Shown in pieces: positions 24,601 to 36,941 of a stretch of DNA of 64,000 nucleotides. Source of the stretch: Parasponia andersonii (taxonomy: Eukaryota; Streptophyta; Magnoliopsida; Rosales; Cannabaceae); contig JXTB01000077.1 of assembly GCA_002914805.1 (NCBI GenBank), positions 250,140-314,139 on the forward strand, written 5' to 3'. A program made the position numbers and the translations under genes. Position 1 is the stretch's first letter. Each line of letters starts with the position of its first letter. The notes under the pieces are model-generated. The model did no database searches and was not told the DNA's origin. It was given only the letters and a program-made list of their open reading frames with translations.

Positions 24601-27547
24601 ATGAAATAACGAACTCTTCAGAATCTCAGATTCGCTCTCTCTATAATATCTCTAAAGTCTTCTGTCCTCTCTAAATCTCTTTTCTTTCTGTCTTCTCTTT
24701 TCTCTCCTGGTTCTACATCGATAGATATCAAAGCCTACTAAATTTCCTCTGCTTAGATCCAAAAGAAAAAAAATTGTTCTATTTTTTTTTTTTTTGAATT
24801 TTTCGTAATTAAAAAAAGAAGTTGTTGTCCAAGAAACCCTAAACAGCCACAGTAAAATCATTGAAAAAAAATGAAAATTAAGAAAAAAAATTTAGAAACC
24901 CCAGAGTTTCTGCCTTTGCCACCTCTGCCCTCCTTCCTTGCCCTGCCTCCACCATTTGCAGCCTCGCCTCAAGTTCTTGCGTTGCCACCCACCAATCTTG
25001 GCATTTTTGCCACTGCTGCACTCTATCTTTTGCATGTTTCAGACTTGCTCCTTGACTGCCTGCCTCTGCCCATCTCAGCTCAGATTGGAAAGTGTTGGGT
25101 AACTTTTCTACTCCTGAAAATTTGTTTTATGGTTTTACTTGTTGGGCAAACAATAAATATGTTTTGATCTATCCTAATCATCAAATATCAATTTTTTTAG
25201 TCTTTTCGTTCTCAACATTATACTACCATAAATTATATGATGATATAGATTATTACTATAAGCCATTGTCATCAACAATATCGTAGCACCTACCTATCAC
25301 CCTAAGGAGATAAAGACACAATAAGAGTTTCATAAGAGATGTTCATGATTATTATGGTAACTTGAACGCTAATATCTTTTTGGATTGGCTAAATTCTCTC
25401 CAGGAGTTTTTTGAATTGCATAATTTCAATGATGAGAGATTTATTCATTTTGCTAGTTGGAAATCAATTGGGTTGATTAAACGTTATTGGCAACAAGTGC
25501 TATGTGACATTGAACATTTATATCATCTATCTATTACTTTGTGGGTTGAGATGAAGGAAAAACTGGAAACAAAGGTCCTTACAACCCATTTTCATTGTCC
25601 AAAGCTAGATCCTTCACTACCCTTTAGGCAACCAATGCTCTTGGCAATACCATATTAACCATGCTAGACAATCTAGTGTTAGCCGTGTTACTGAAATTGA
25701 TAATCATTATGGCCAACTTTTTTTGATCCCGAGTTATCAATTTGGCTGAAATTAAAACCTATGCAGACCACCTTACCCAAGTTTTTCAAGAGCACATGAG
25801 AGTATTAGTGACTTAAAGTGTAAGCAATTTTGTGGTATCTATGGGAAGGAAGATGTAGTTTACTGTTTCATTTGAGTCCCATTAAGTCTCAAATTCCTGA
25901 AGTTTCTCGTGGATCTAATGCATGTTTATTTGATTTTTTTCTTATATGATAATTAGACTAGTTTTGAATGAGGTAGATTTGTTTACTAACCAAGGTATTC
26001 CAAGGCCTTTTGTTTTCCCTACTATGATTTTTGTGCAGAGAAAGTTGTTGAACTGTCGAGTTTCAATTTCTTATTTTGTTCATCAAGAATCAGATTGAAG
26101 ATCTTTCTACGCTTTTGATAGTTGCTTTTTGATTTATAGAGTTTTAACTCGCCAAGTCGAGTTTGCAAATCCCATGAGAATGATGAAAAATAGGAATGGA
26201 ATATTCGGATCTTTATTAGCATTATTAATTATGATATTTTAGGATTATTATTAGGTTCTATCTTATCTTGAATAATTAGAGTTTTAGGGTGTTTTAAATC
26301 TTGTTTATTAGTATCCTGGTTAAATTAGTAACGTATCTATAAATAGGCAAGTTGTGATTGTTATTTGGAAGTCTTGATTATAAAATTGCAGACTATTCAG
26401 ATTTCCCTCTACAATTTCTCTGTTTCTCTCTAAATCTCCTCTTTCTCTTCCTTTCTCTTCCTGTTCTACGTCTTCTCTGAGATCTTTAAAATCTTTTAAC
26501 TATTGGTTGGGGGGAACATATTTGGCAACATTCCTCCAAGTCAAAACAAAATATAGCTTCTTAATTCTAAAGTGATCTATTTGACATAATGCAGTGTCAC
26601 ATAAATCTTTATTTCTTCAACATTGCAGGTTTATGTATATCCTTTCATCCAGTTTTATAGATTTTCTCAAACTATTATATTTTCTTACCTTGGTGCACAG
26701 AGAATCGCCAAATTGGAAAGATAACATTTGACATGTCATTCAATGCTAGCTACGCTGATCTGAAGCCTCACATTATGGAACTGGCAGGATACATAGCTCC
26801 TGAGTTGGATGTTAATATTTCACAGGTTAAACAAACACTATACTCACAGAGCTGATCTACTGTAATGAAAGGACTTACTAGTTGCTTGCTTCAAAACTAT
26901 ATTGCTAAGAGACTAATATATATTTTTTCCGTACTTTCAACGTATTGTGTAGCGGAAATCTTGAGTAATTTTTTTTTTGAGTTTAGGTCCGCATATTGAA
27001 TTTTACATCCAACGGAAATTACTCCCTCGTTAGATGGGCCATAGTCCCATCAGGGTCTGCTGACTTTATCTCTAATACGACTGCAATGGTACGTTAATGT
27101 TTGGAATCGTAACTAGTACTTATGCAGAAGACCATAACTATTTCATTGACAATATTATTGTCCATGCAGACTATAATTGCCCAGCTTGCCGAACATCATG
27201 TGCAGCTTCCTGGTACCTTTGCCAGTTATAAGTTGGTTGGATGGAATTTTGTACCAAAGGCAAAGGGGTATCTTAACACCTTTTTGTGAACCATTTTTGC
27301 CGAAATCAGATTGCATAATTCTTTTCATGACCTGAGGCACTCAAGCATTTCTATCTTTGCCATTTTATGATGCAGGGAATGGTGGCATCAAGAATATGTG
27401 GTGGTTATCTTAGCAATTTTTGTATCTTTATTCATCGGATTATTGGCTTTTGGGATGTGGTTTATTTGGAGACGTCGACAACAGGCTCTCAATTCCTATA
27501 AGCCTGTCAATGCAGCCATTCCAGAGCAAGAACTCCAACCGCTGTGA
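21682..27547 (+). CDS. Membrane-anchored A1 aspartic protease (12 exons, 649 aa)
   Basis: Exons: 21682-21968, 22122-22242, 22326-22753, 22878-23034, 23403-23485, 23580-23676, 23882-23954, 24189-24395, 26701-26825, 26987-27088, 27170-27267, 27376-27547; all junctions are GT-AG and keep frame. A signal peptide spans about residues 1-29 (cleavage near VSA/TP). The two catalytic motifs are DTGSS (Asp116) and DSGTT (Asp312). Family features include GIMGLGRGDLSVVDQL, PYYNIDL, a C-terminal GIVVRNTLVMYDRE and paired cysteines. A ~175-residue luminal extension with NFTSNGNYS glycosylation-type sites follows, then one membrane span (about 600-621), a RRRQQ stop-transfer and a short cytosolic tail. The layout matches the Arabidopsis At3g50050/At5g43100 type from memory. 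Substrates are unknown. Intron 8 (24396-26700) is swollen by an LTR element. The start is the first ATG in frame. Confidence 0.95.
24420..26470 (+). mobile_element. Non-autonomous LTR retrotransposon in intron 8 of the protease gene
   Basis: Two direct repeats, about 24420-24717 and 26184-26470, share ATAGGA.TGGAATATT, TTATTAATTA.GATATTTTAGG and TGTTATTTGGAAG in order, so they are LTRs of about 290 bp in the same orientation as the gene. After the left LTR, TATCAAAGCC (about 24725-24735) resembles a degenerate primer-binding site. Inside, 25362-25600 encodes a gag-like stretch. No reverse transcriptase or integrase is seen. The element ends before the splice acceptor at 26700 and should be removed with the intron. 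Confidence 0.82.
25362..25655 (+). pseudogene. Retrotransposon gag-like fragment
   Basis: FLDWLNSLQEFFELHNFNDE, IKRYWQQV and LWVEMKEKLETKVLTTHF fit the plant Ty3/gypsy-type gag pattern (a DWL..E..F start, a WW..L-like middle, a W..MK..L..RF end). The frame is 98 codons, has no zinc knuckle and ends in a stop at 25656-25658. It is a non-functional fragment. Confidence 0.6.
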
Positions 27548-28028
27548 ACTTTATGTAGCCAACCTTGATTGGTGGGCATGCTAGAAAATATTTGCATTTT
27601 TTGACTCCCACAAAAGAATATTCAATCTAGTTAATCAATATTTTTTGTTCGGTATGAATCATTCTTTTTGTTCATTGTTTGAGAAGCTGTTTGTTATAAC
27701 CAGATATAGGAGATGTAATAGAAAGAAACAATTCATTCACATCTTTTTTTTTTTTTCTTTTTTTTTTTTTCCGAAGGAAACAATTCATTCTCATCTTGAT
27801 TCTGTACGGACAACCTAATTTGTATGTGAATGTTGTAACATACAGGTTAATCAAATGACTTTACTCAATAAGGCCACTTTTGCAGATATAGCTGTACCTG
27901 ATTTTTACTATTTCCAGCTAGTGCCTTGAGAAAATACAGTAACTATATGGTAAATTGGTAAGATGTTTCCAGCTTTGCCAAGGAGTATTAGTATGATCAA
28001 TTTGCTAAAATTTTGTTATTGTCAACTT

Positions 28029-28064
28029 ATTATTGTTGTTGTTGTTGTTGTTGTTGTGTTGTTG
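28029..28064. repeat. (GTT)n microsatellite
   Basis: About ten trinucleotide units, the last ones interrupted by one GTGTT. Confidence 0.9.
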
Positions 28065-30079
28065 ATTAATATGGTAGAATATGCCATTAAATATTTTTCT
28101 GAACTGTCACCATAAATAGTTCGCAATGTAGATCTTGCCAAGAGCATGCTTGTGTTTAGTAGCATTTTCTGTATAGAAAAACCAATGTATTCCGACTTAT
28201 ATCATGAAAGTAAAGTTATCAACAGCAACATTAATGTCAGTCACTTTAGTTTCAAAATTTTATGAATGGAATGGTTTTATAACCTTAAATAAGACCAGTT
28301 CCAGTATGTGTTGGTTGGTGTACGTCAAACCCCAAAACCAGCTATACTGGGCATGAAAACAAACGCATTGTGCTCAACAAAAGCTGCTACTTTCCAACCA
28401 GCAAATTTGATCGTTTGACTTCCCTTTGCATGTGACTTGTACAAGGGTTTTGTTAACAAAACGTGGTCCTTTTTCCTCCTTTACACAGCCTTTACCGCAA
28501 AGAGAGCCATGTTTTTATATTAATTTGAATTTATGGGGAATGAAAATCTCATAGCTTCAATAAATTCCCCTATCATATTTTCGATTTCCTACCATATAAG
28601 TTATGAATCCCATGAATGAACGTATGATTCATTTCCTACCATATAAGTTACAGTTACAAATTCCATTATGTATGAAAAAGGCCTATACAAATTGAAAATG
28701 CAGTTTCTAGGAAACAAATAGGAAAGTTGACATTTCAAGGAGCCATTTCCATTCATTTTGCAGCCATGGAAGAATATTCTAATGTTGAAAAAAGAATTAA
28801 GTAGCATAAAGTCCAAAATGGTAAAGTATCAATGTAAATAAAAACAATAAAACGAATCCTTTTATTAGTTATAAAAGAATCATTTTTCTCCGTTATAAGA
28901 AATTAATTCAGCTACTTTTTTTTAAAGTGAGAGTTAAGTAAAGATTTTTATTTATTACAAATAAATACAAATAATTCACACATCCTTAAAATCGAATTTC
29001 CAACCTAATACCTAATTTCTACTCCACTTCATCCCGTTAATTCATTAATTTTGAAAGAAAATAATAAAAAACACTTTTTTTTTATAATGGAATTACACCC
29101 ATTTTAAATATTACTAAATTATGTTTTTGGTGATTGACGCTCCTTATGGTTTCATCGTAATATTTAATATCCACAAATTGAGCAATCTCACTAAGATTTG
29201 GATAAACAAGCCTAATGTAGTTTTTAATTTAAGACATTCTTGAAATATGTTTCTTATTTTTATTTTTATTTGTTTAGGGATCTTCAAAAGTGTTTTAATT
29301 CTAGATTTTTATTTATTTTTTAAATTTTGTTTTAGGGATGGGATGGAGTGGGATAAAACAAATTGTTTAACACAGCGAGTAATGCAAAGGAGATGTAGCT
29401 TTTTTACCCATTTGTTTATATAGTGTGGCTAGTTTTTTTTTTTAAAAAAAAAACATGCCTGATCATTTGTGTATATTTTGGGTATGTTCAAATCATTCTT
29501 TTGACACAATAATTTGTCATAATACGTGCTGTAATTTATCATTAATCAAGAATAATTCAAAATTTTCCAAAAAGTAATGAAGTTTAATTAAGGTCCACCA
29601 ACGATTGTTAATAGTGTTGAATTATTTTGTTCGCGGATATTTACTGAACTAATTAAAACTTTTTAGGATTTGTTAAATTATATGTAAATCATTTGTAGAA
29701 GAAAGTATTTGGATGGCTCCAAATATGGCAAAGTCACAGAATTTTAGTGGTTTGAATATTGGCAGTCAATCTTATTTTAAATTATTTTCAACTTTTATAT
29801 TATATAACGACTCCATATATTAGTTCTTAGTTAAAAATAAAAAAGCCAAACCAGCCTTTTGGCGGCTGCATAATAAATCTCAAATTTAGTCAAAATACTT
29901 ATAACACAGAAAGCATATAATGTTGTTTTTTTTGAAATATAAAACAGTATATTTGATTTTTTAAAAAATAAAAATAAAAATAAAACAGTATACGATTATT
30001 ATTAGGAGATAAATTCGTTATAATAAATAAATATCATGTAATGACGAGAATGCTCCATTTTCCAACTGCGCTGCCCTAC

Positions 30080-30080
<1 letters not shown>

Positions 30081-30112
<32 letters not shown>
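30081..30112. repeat. (AT)n microsatellite
   Basis: A 32-base run of alternating A and T, about 200 bases before the probable PUB4 leader. Confidence 0.9.
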
Positions 30113-30114
<2 letters not shown>

Positions 30115-30290
30115 TTTTTCTTTCTAGAATTACATAATATTTAAATCTCAACATGAAAAGGAAATACATATATTTAAATTAAATTAAAATGAAAAGAATG
30201 ATCCTCTGAGAATTTGGAGAAACAGAAAGCAAAAATATCAATAAATAAATAAATAAAACGAAGAAAAAAACTGAGCTGATAATAAGCGAA

Positions 30291-32509
30291 ATCTAGTTGT
30301 CTGGGTCTGAGAGAAGAGATTGCCTAAAACGACTTCTTCTTGGGCTCGTCTTCTTCCCTATTTTTCCCCCTGCATTCGGGTACTTCTTCTTCTCCTTAAC
30401 CTTGATCGAGCTAGGGTTTTTCTTTTTTCTTTTTTCTTTTTTTAGTCTTTGATTTTTATTTTTCTCAATTTCATTTTGAGGGTTTTTTGGTTGACTGTGT
30501 CTACGCCTCTGGCACTTGCTGTCATGGCTCCAAAATGATCGAGTTGTTTTTACCAATTTTTGTTTTTGTTTTTTATTTGTTTCGATTTGACCCTTTTACA
30601 ATTTCAATTTCGAAACAGCTTGCTTCAATTTGAAGATGTGTGTTTTGTTTTCCTGTTTTAGTTCCAATCCCTGTAAGAGTCGTCTCTTTTGTATAGAACA
30701 AGAATTTGGAAGAGTCCCTTTTGATTATTTCGTGTTTGATATGTTACATTTGATTCAAATACTGAATTTATCTTTTGGGTAACTTCTACAAGTTGGGTAT
30801 GATGTATAGTTGCTTGTTAGTTTCTGCATCAAGCAATTTCTTTTGACTTGCCTATGCTTAACGGGTTTTCTGAGATCATATGTTCTAATATTGGGGTGCT
30901 AGTGATTGAAGCTGGAACAAGTTACTTGGGCAAGCAATTGATGATTAAAATTCTAAAGTTCTATGCCATTTGTGATTTACAAACGTTTGACTATAGAGGA
31001 ACATGGTCGTCTATAACTGTAAGAGAATTCACAAATATACTTCGGCGTAGTTAAGAAAAGGAGAGGAGAGGTGTTAAAAGGAGTTTGTTTAAATGATGCG
31101 CACTGAAAGAAACTTTCTTGGGTTTGAAGTTTAGATATTGTTTCGTAGAAGCTTAGACTTTTTAAGATAGAGGGAGAGAGAGAGAGAGAGATAGAGAAGA
31201 AAAATCTGCGTGTTTAAGAGAAGAATTTCCTTTATTGACAAATTGCATGCTGCAAGGAGTTGTGGTTTGACTTCATTGTCAGAGATTGGTGACGATCTGT
31301 TTATCCTTTAATTTTGGAACTTATCGTTTTCGTTGTAATTACTTATGGTAGGAAACTAATTGTTCTTGGTTTTCTTTGTTAAGTCACGCGCTTTAAGCAG
31401 GCCACTGTCCTGGCTGCTTAGACAAGGGTGGATTTTCTTCTAGCTGTTTCCAAATGGATGAACTAATTATTCTGAGTTTCTTGTTGAAAGTCTTGAACAT
31501 GTGTTTCTTTTGGAGTTTTTATCTAACAGGAAATATGTATTATGTACAGTTATGAGTTTCTAAGTTTAGTAATTCATAAGTTAAAGTTTTGGTTTCTGCA
31601 GGATTTGTCACTTGGAGGCCTTATATTCCAAGAACTTAATCTGGGTTGGATTTCTTGATAGCAAGGATTCATTATTTCGTCTTGGGGATTCTGAATATTT
31701 TTCTTCTTTTTTATGGTTTATTTGTATTTCTCAAGGATAAGAGATGAGAGAAAGTTGCATTGGTTTCTAAAATTATAGGATTGGGCTGAAGAAAGGTACA
31801 AATTTATTCCTTTGTTACATGAAGAAATTTGGATAAATTCTTTACATGTGTACTTTTGTTTTAAAAGAAACTCGTCAGAGTGAAGGATAAAATTAAATAG
31901 TGAGTGTTTCACAACAGTATGCCTTTAGTCAGTGTTCAATGGTGGTAATATTGATTAAATAGTCAGTGTTTCACAATAGTATGCCTTTAGTCAGTGTTCA
32001 ATGGTGGTGTTATTGATATGGTTGATACCTTTTCATTAGTGCTGTTTTTCTTTTAAACAGTAGTTGCATTTCGTATTTACTGGTTCTAGACTCTGTTGAA
32101 GTTGTTTAGCAGTTGACGGCTCTAATGAATGAACATAAGGATTTGAGAGGAAAATTTAACAACTGATTGGAAGTGGTCAATCTGTCAGTTCGTATATATA
32201 TTTATATATATGTATGGCAATTTTCCTTTTTAGTCTATTCATAAGATGGTGTTCTCGGAATCAAATCTTATCCTGTCTGGTATTTTTTTAGAATAGTTAC
32301 TCTATCTTAACTTTCTACAATAACCACATTCCTTTTGTAGCTATTTTCAGCTTGACCATTTTGTTATAGTAATTTTGGGATATGGTCTTCATTGCAAGCG
32401 AAACATATGCCATGTGCTCTTAACTATTATTTTAAAATGTCATTGCTATTACTTTGTCCTTTTCCGGGATCATTTATGTATTTCTCTAATATTGATAAAT
32501 TGACACAGG
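30291..32509 (+). other. Probable 5' UTR exon(s) and 5' UTR intron of PUB4
   Basis: A pyrimidine-rich leader-like stretch starts near 30300 (CTTCTTCTTGGG..., AGCTAGGGTTTTTC). The region ends in the acceptor TGACACAG (32502-32509) four bases before the start codon, which implies a leader intron. The transcription start and the donor cannot be fixed by eye. A short (GA)n tract lies at about 31170-31192. Confidence 0.5.
31892..32015. repeat. 62-bp tandem duplication in the PUB4 leader intron
   Basis: Unit 31892-31953 and unit 31954-32015 begin ATTAAATAGTSAGTGTTTC and share TATGCCTTTAGTCAGTGTTC. They differ at only a few bases, so the duplication is recent. Confidence 0.9.
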
Positions 32510-32513
32510 TGTG

Positions 32514-35500
32514 ATGGAGATATCATTGTTAAAAGCGCTTCTTAATAACATCTCTTCATTTTTCCGTTTATCATCGCGTGAGAAAATAAACTCAGAACCA
32601 GTTCCGAAGTATTACCAAAGGGCAGAAGAGATATTAAAGTTGTTGAAAACAATACTCGATGCTATAGTTGACTCTGAAGTAGCTTCTAATGAAGTGCTTA
32701 AGAAGTCAATTGAAGAATTGGGTTGCTTGGTTGATGACTTGAGGGAGCAGTTTGAAAACTGGCAACCATTGTTGAGTAAAGTTTATTTTGTAAGTTGCAA
32801 CTTTTGTTTGGCTATAATTTTTCAATTGGAATGATTCAATTAAGGTACTCATTCTTTTGAGGTAAAACTACATAGATTGACCTTATATTGTCTACATTCT
32901 CATCATTAGATCATGTTTAAGCACCAGGAGATTTGGTTATATGTTGGTTAGAGTGAGTATTCTACATGCTTAGGACCCGCAACATCTTGGACTTCTATTC
33001 TGATCCTGAAGCTTCATATAGCTTCTCTCTTAGCTCTCTTTCATTGTACGTTGTATCCGTTTTCTCTCTTTCGTTTTACATTGTACCCGTTTCTTGTTTG
33101 TTTGTTAATCTCCTTGTTGAATTTGTAGTTTACAATTTTCTAACTCCAAAGCTATGAACCCCATATTATTGTGGGATCCCATCGCAGTGAATAATTGGTG
33201 GATGGGGTGCAGTGGTGGTGGTGTTAGTAGTCATAAGCTGACAAGAAATCATGGTAAAAATGATATTGAAGTTTGTATGTGATAGTTGACGCAGTATTAA
33301 TTGGTTACTGAAGTGTTGTGGTAGTGGAAGAAATGACAGCACTATAATAGTGGAGAATTTTCAATTGCTGTGGTCTTGGTGACTGTATTTTCTAGGGGTT
33401 CTGAATCAGCTAAGAATTCCCTTATGGATGAAGAACTTAACCTAAATCCTAGTGTCAAAATCAGTTATAGCTTCATTAGTAAATAAATTTGTTAGTTACA
33501 TTTAATTATTATATGTTGTGTGCGGTGTTATACTTATAGGAATGGAGAAAGCTTGCATTTTTGTTCGATCAACATCATATGATCATCTTCTCTTTTAAAA
33601 TGACTGTTTAGGTACTACAAATTGAATCACTACTATCAAAGATTCGCACTTCTGGATTGGACATCTTCCAGCTGCTGAAGTCTTCTCATCAGGGTCTCCC
33701 TGATGAATTGGATTCAGCTTCTCTTGAGGTAGCAAACTAGTTATGAGATATTGTTTTGTGCGTATATATACACACACAAACCTATATGTAGTGCATAACC
33801 TTCAATTTCTCTAATCACTGCCTGTTAAGTTTAGGCCTATTTGATTGTTAAAAGTATCGAGCCCGTAAGTTTTGGGTGTTAAAAGAAATGCTTTTTGGCC
33901 TTTTAACTGGACTTTTAAGTTTCAACGTGACAATAAATATCTCTTATGATGTCTAATTCGCATGATTGGTTGCAGCACTGCATACAGAAAATCAAGCATA
34001 TCGGATATGAACAAATGTCAAAAGTATTTAAGGAAGCTATAAAGGATCAAGTGGAGGGTGGTGGACCCAGCTCAGAAATTCTGGTTAAGATTGCAGAGAG
34101 CCTTAGCTTGAGATCGAACCAAGATATTCTTATTGAGGCTGTAGCACTTGAAAAGTTGAAGGAGAATGCTGAGCAATCTGAAAAGACTGATGAGGCTGAG
34201 TTTATTGATCAGATGATTGCTCTCATAACACGCATGCATGAGCGACTTATTATGATAAAGCAGTCCCAGAGCTGCAGCCCAGTCCCAATACCCCCTGATT
34301 TTTGCTGTCCTCTCTCCCTTGAGCTAATGACAGATCCTGTGATTGTGGCATCAGGGCAAACCTATGAGCGGGCTTTTATCAAGAGTTGGATTGATCTTGG
34401 TCTAACAGTTTGTCCTAAGACAAGGCAGACTCTAGCTCACACCAATTTAATAACCAACTATACTGTAAAGGCTCTAATAGTAAATTGGTGCGAGTCCAAC
34501 AATGTTAAGTTGCCTGATCCTACAAGGTCTATGGGCCTAAATCAGCCATCACATCTTCTGGGGAATGCAGAGTCTGGTACAATCAAAGAAACACCTGTTT
34601 TTCCTCATTCAAGGGGCAACCAACCAATATCACCTGAGTCAACTCGGCCTGTAGGATCGCCTAGTAGGAACTTAAACTCATCTGGTGGATTTAATCGAGA
34701 AGGAAGTTCCCCATCGCATCCCCGTTCTACATCAGAAGGCTCCTGGTCTAGTATGAATGGAAATGAGCAGGGTTTAGATATTGCAAGAGTGTCACTGACA
34801 AGTTCTGAAGACAGATCCACTAACTCAGACGAAAAGAGTACAGATGCAGTTGGCCAACCTTCTACTTTACCATCTAGAAAAGAATTATCTAATTCTGTTG
34901 GAGCTGGAGAGTCATCTCAGAGACATAATAGAACTGTATCAGCTTCCAGCACAATTTCAAATTCCAATTTTTCACAAGAAAGACCAGGCGATGCTAGTGA
35001 GGCTCTTCATGATTCAACGAATCTAACAGGCTACAGCAGTGATGCTTCCGGGGATGTGAAACGAGAGCCACTGGCTGCTCCTCAGCTTCCAGTAAGATCT
35101 AGAAGCCAAACAATATGGCGTCGGCCATCTGAGAGGTTTGCACCAAGAATAGTTTCTTCTCCTGCCCTTGAAACAAGGACTGACCTTTCTGGCATTGAAG
35201 CTCAAGTTCGGAAGCTTGTTGAGGACCTGCAAAGCAATTCAGTCGATACTCAAAGAGATGCTACATCTGAGCTCCGGTTACTTGCCAGAAATAATATGGA
35301 CAATCGGATCGTTATAGCAAATTGTGGTGCCATTAACTTGTTGGTTGATTTGCTCCGCTCTACAGATTCAAAAATTCAGGAAAATGCAGTTACATCACTT
35401 CTGAATTTGTCAATCAATGATAACAACAAAACTGCGATTGCTAATGCCAATGCAATTGAACCTTTGATTCATGTCCTTGAGACTGGGAGCCCTGAGGCAA

Positions 35501-36464
35501 AGGAGAACTCAGCTGCCACTCTCTTTAGTCTTTCGGTGATTGAGGATAACAAGGTTAAGATCGGAAGGTCTGGAGCTATTGGGCCTTTGGTTGATTTATT
35601 GGGGAACGGAACTCCCCGAGGAAAGAAAGACGCAGCCACAGCTTTATTCAATTTGTCAATATTTCATGAGAACAAGGCTCGTATTGTTCAAGCTGGTGCT
35701 GTGAAGCACCTAGTGGAGCTGATGGACCCGGCAGCTGGCATGGTGGACAAGGCAGTAGCTGTTTTGGCGAATCTTGCCACAATCCTCGAGGGAAGGACCG
35801 CAATTGGTCAGGAAGGTGGGATACCTGTCTTGGTTGAGGTGGTTGAGTTGGGTTCTGCTAGAGGGAAGGAGAACGCAGCTGCTGCTCTTTTACAACTCTG
35901 CACAAATAGTGGTCGATTTTGTAACATGGTACTGCAAGAAGGAGCAGTCCCTCCGTTGGTGGCATTGTCACAATCTGGCACTCCAAGGGCCAAAGAAAAG
36001 GTATGCTGCTCCTTGTAGCGGGTGCCCCTCTCTCTCTCTCTCTCTATATATATGTCTATATATATACGCACATATATATATATATATATTATTGCCAATT
36101 CAGTAGGTATTTTTTTTTTTACTTATGTGTACGTAATTTTTTCTAATTGTTGGATCGTTATGTAACGGTGATCTAACAGTTATAATAAAGTGTATGAAAA
36201 AATGTGCATCATTAATGTTATTCTCTTTCTTACTTCTTACTATAAAAAAATGTGCATAATAAATTTTGATTGGCCAAATTGATACCTATGTATAGATAAA
36301 AAAAAAAAAAAGATACCTGGATTGGTACCTTATATATATTTATGACAGTTTCTTTTCAACAATTTGTGTGAATATTTCATGGGAAAATTTTTGGTTGCTT
36401 GCAGGCGCAGGCACTTCTGAGCTACTTCAGAAACAATCGACATGGTAATGCGGGGAGAGGTTGA
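32514..36464 (+). CDS. PUB4: U-box/ARM-repeat E3 ubiquitin ligase, PUB4 type (4 coding exons, 825 aa)
   Basis: Coding exons 32514-32789, 33612-33728, 33976-36000 and 36405-36464 join in frame. Arabidopsis PUB4 is about the same size. Residues 1-230 form the helical UND-like domain (MEISLLKALL; IKHIGYEQMS). The U-box spans about 236-310 and contains PDFCCPLSLELMTDPVIVAS and CPKTRQTL. A Ser-rich linker (about 325-530) follows, then ARM repeats (about 535-815), and the conserved C-terminus NNRHGNAGRG. The U-box recruits an E2 and the ARM repeats bind substrates or receptor kinases. In Arabidopsis PUB4 is linked to root meristem (CLE) signalling, immunity, and removal of singlet-oxygen-damaged chloroplasts. 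The start is the first ATG after the splice acceptor. No damage was seen. A truncated tandem copy lies 5 kb downstream. Confidence 0.96.
36028..36090. repeat. (CT)n and (TA)n microsatellites in PUB4 intron 3
   Basis: A CT run at 36028-36045 is followed by interrupted TA runs to about 36090. The tract starts only 28 bases inside the intron, close to the 5' splice site. Confidence 0.85.
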
Positions 36465-36820
36465 CTGTTTTTTAACAGAATCATTGGTGTAACCCGAGGT
36501 GTTGACTCAAGTTCCATGGTGTGTGTACATTTGACATTGCAAATAATTCCATATGCAAGGTCTTATTTTGTGTATTTTACATAATTTGTTGAGAGAGAAA
36601 TTATTTGTGACTGATTTGATTGAGTCTTGTAAAATACTTTTATCATATATGAATGTGGGGAGTAAATCTTATAGTCTTCCAGTGAGCTTTGTTTATAAGA
36701 CAGACGAATAATTTTTTGTAGGCACTATAACGTAAGGCTTCATTCATTCACTGTTGAGCATTTTTTTTTTTCCCCGTGTGGCGAGCTTATGAGAAGTAAT
36801 ACCACTGAAGTTGCAAGTCA
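36465..36820 (+). other. PUB4 3' UTR and flank, homologous to 44113-44540
   Basis: Words such as GTCTTATTTTGT, GTGAGCTTTGTTTA and AACGTAAGGCTTCA recur in the same order downstream of the second PUB4 copy, showing that the duplication extended past the stop codon. Confidence 0.8.
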
Positions 36821-36941
36821 TTTCTTTGGATATGGACCCCCCAAATCTAAGCTTACGGGTTTGGCTCAAATGGATTGAAATTTGAATTAAATATGGCTGT
36901 GAAATTTACAGCAAATGGATCAATTTACAGAAATTTACGCA

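Larger units (their letters stand above)
27548..30290. other. Intergenic region between the protease and PUB4 genes
   Basis: The first few hundred bases hold the protease 3' UTR. A (GTT)n microsatellite lies at 28029-28064 and an (AT)n run at 30081-30112. A 20-base direct repeat beginning TTTCCTACCATATAAG occurs at about 28584 and 28632. No gene, RNA or clear transposon was recognised. Confidence 0.6.

Noticed and set aside
24871-25167. Pro/Leu-rich ORF after the left LTR in intron 8
   Set aside because: Low complexity and not linked to the gag frame; no recognisable protein.
28029-28064. Short repeated trinucleotides considered as a CRISPR-like or regulatory array
   Set aside because: Simple (GTT)n microsatellite with no spacers; no CRISPR array exists in the window.
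30293-30556. Lys-rich minus-strand ORF of 87 codons
   Set aside because: It is the complement of the pyrimidine-rich PUB4 leader; low complexity, no homology.
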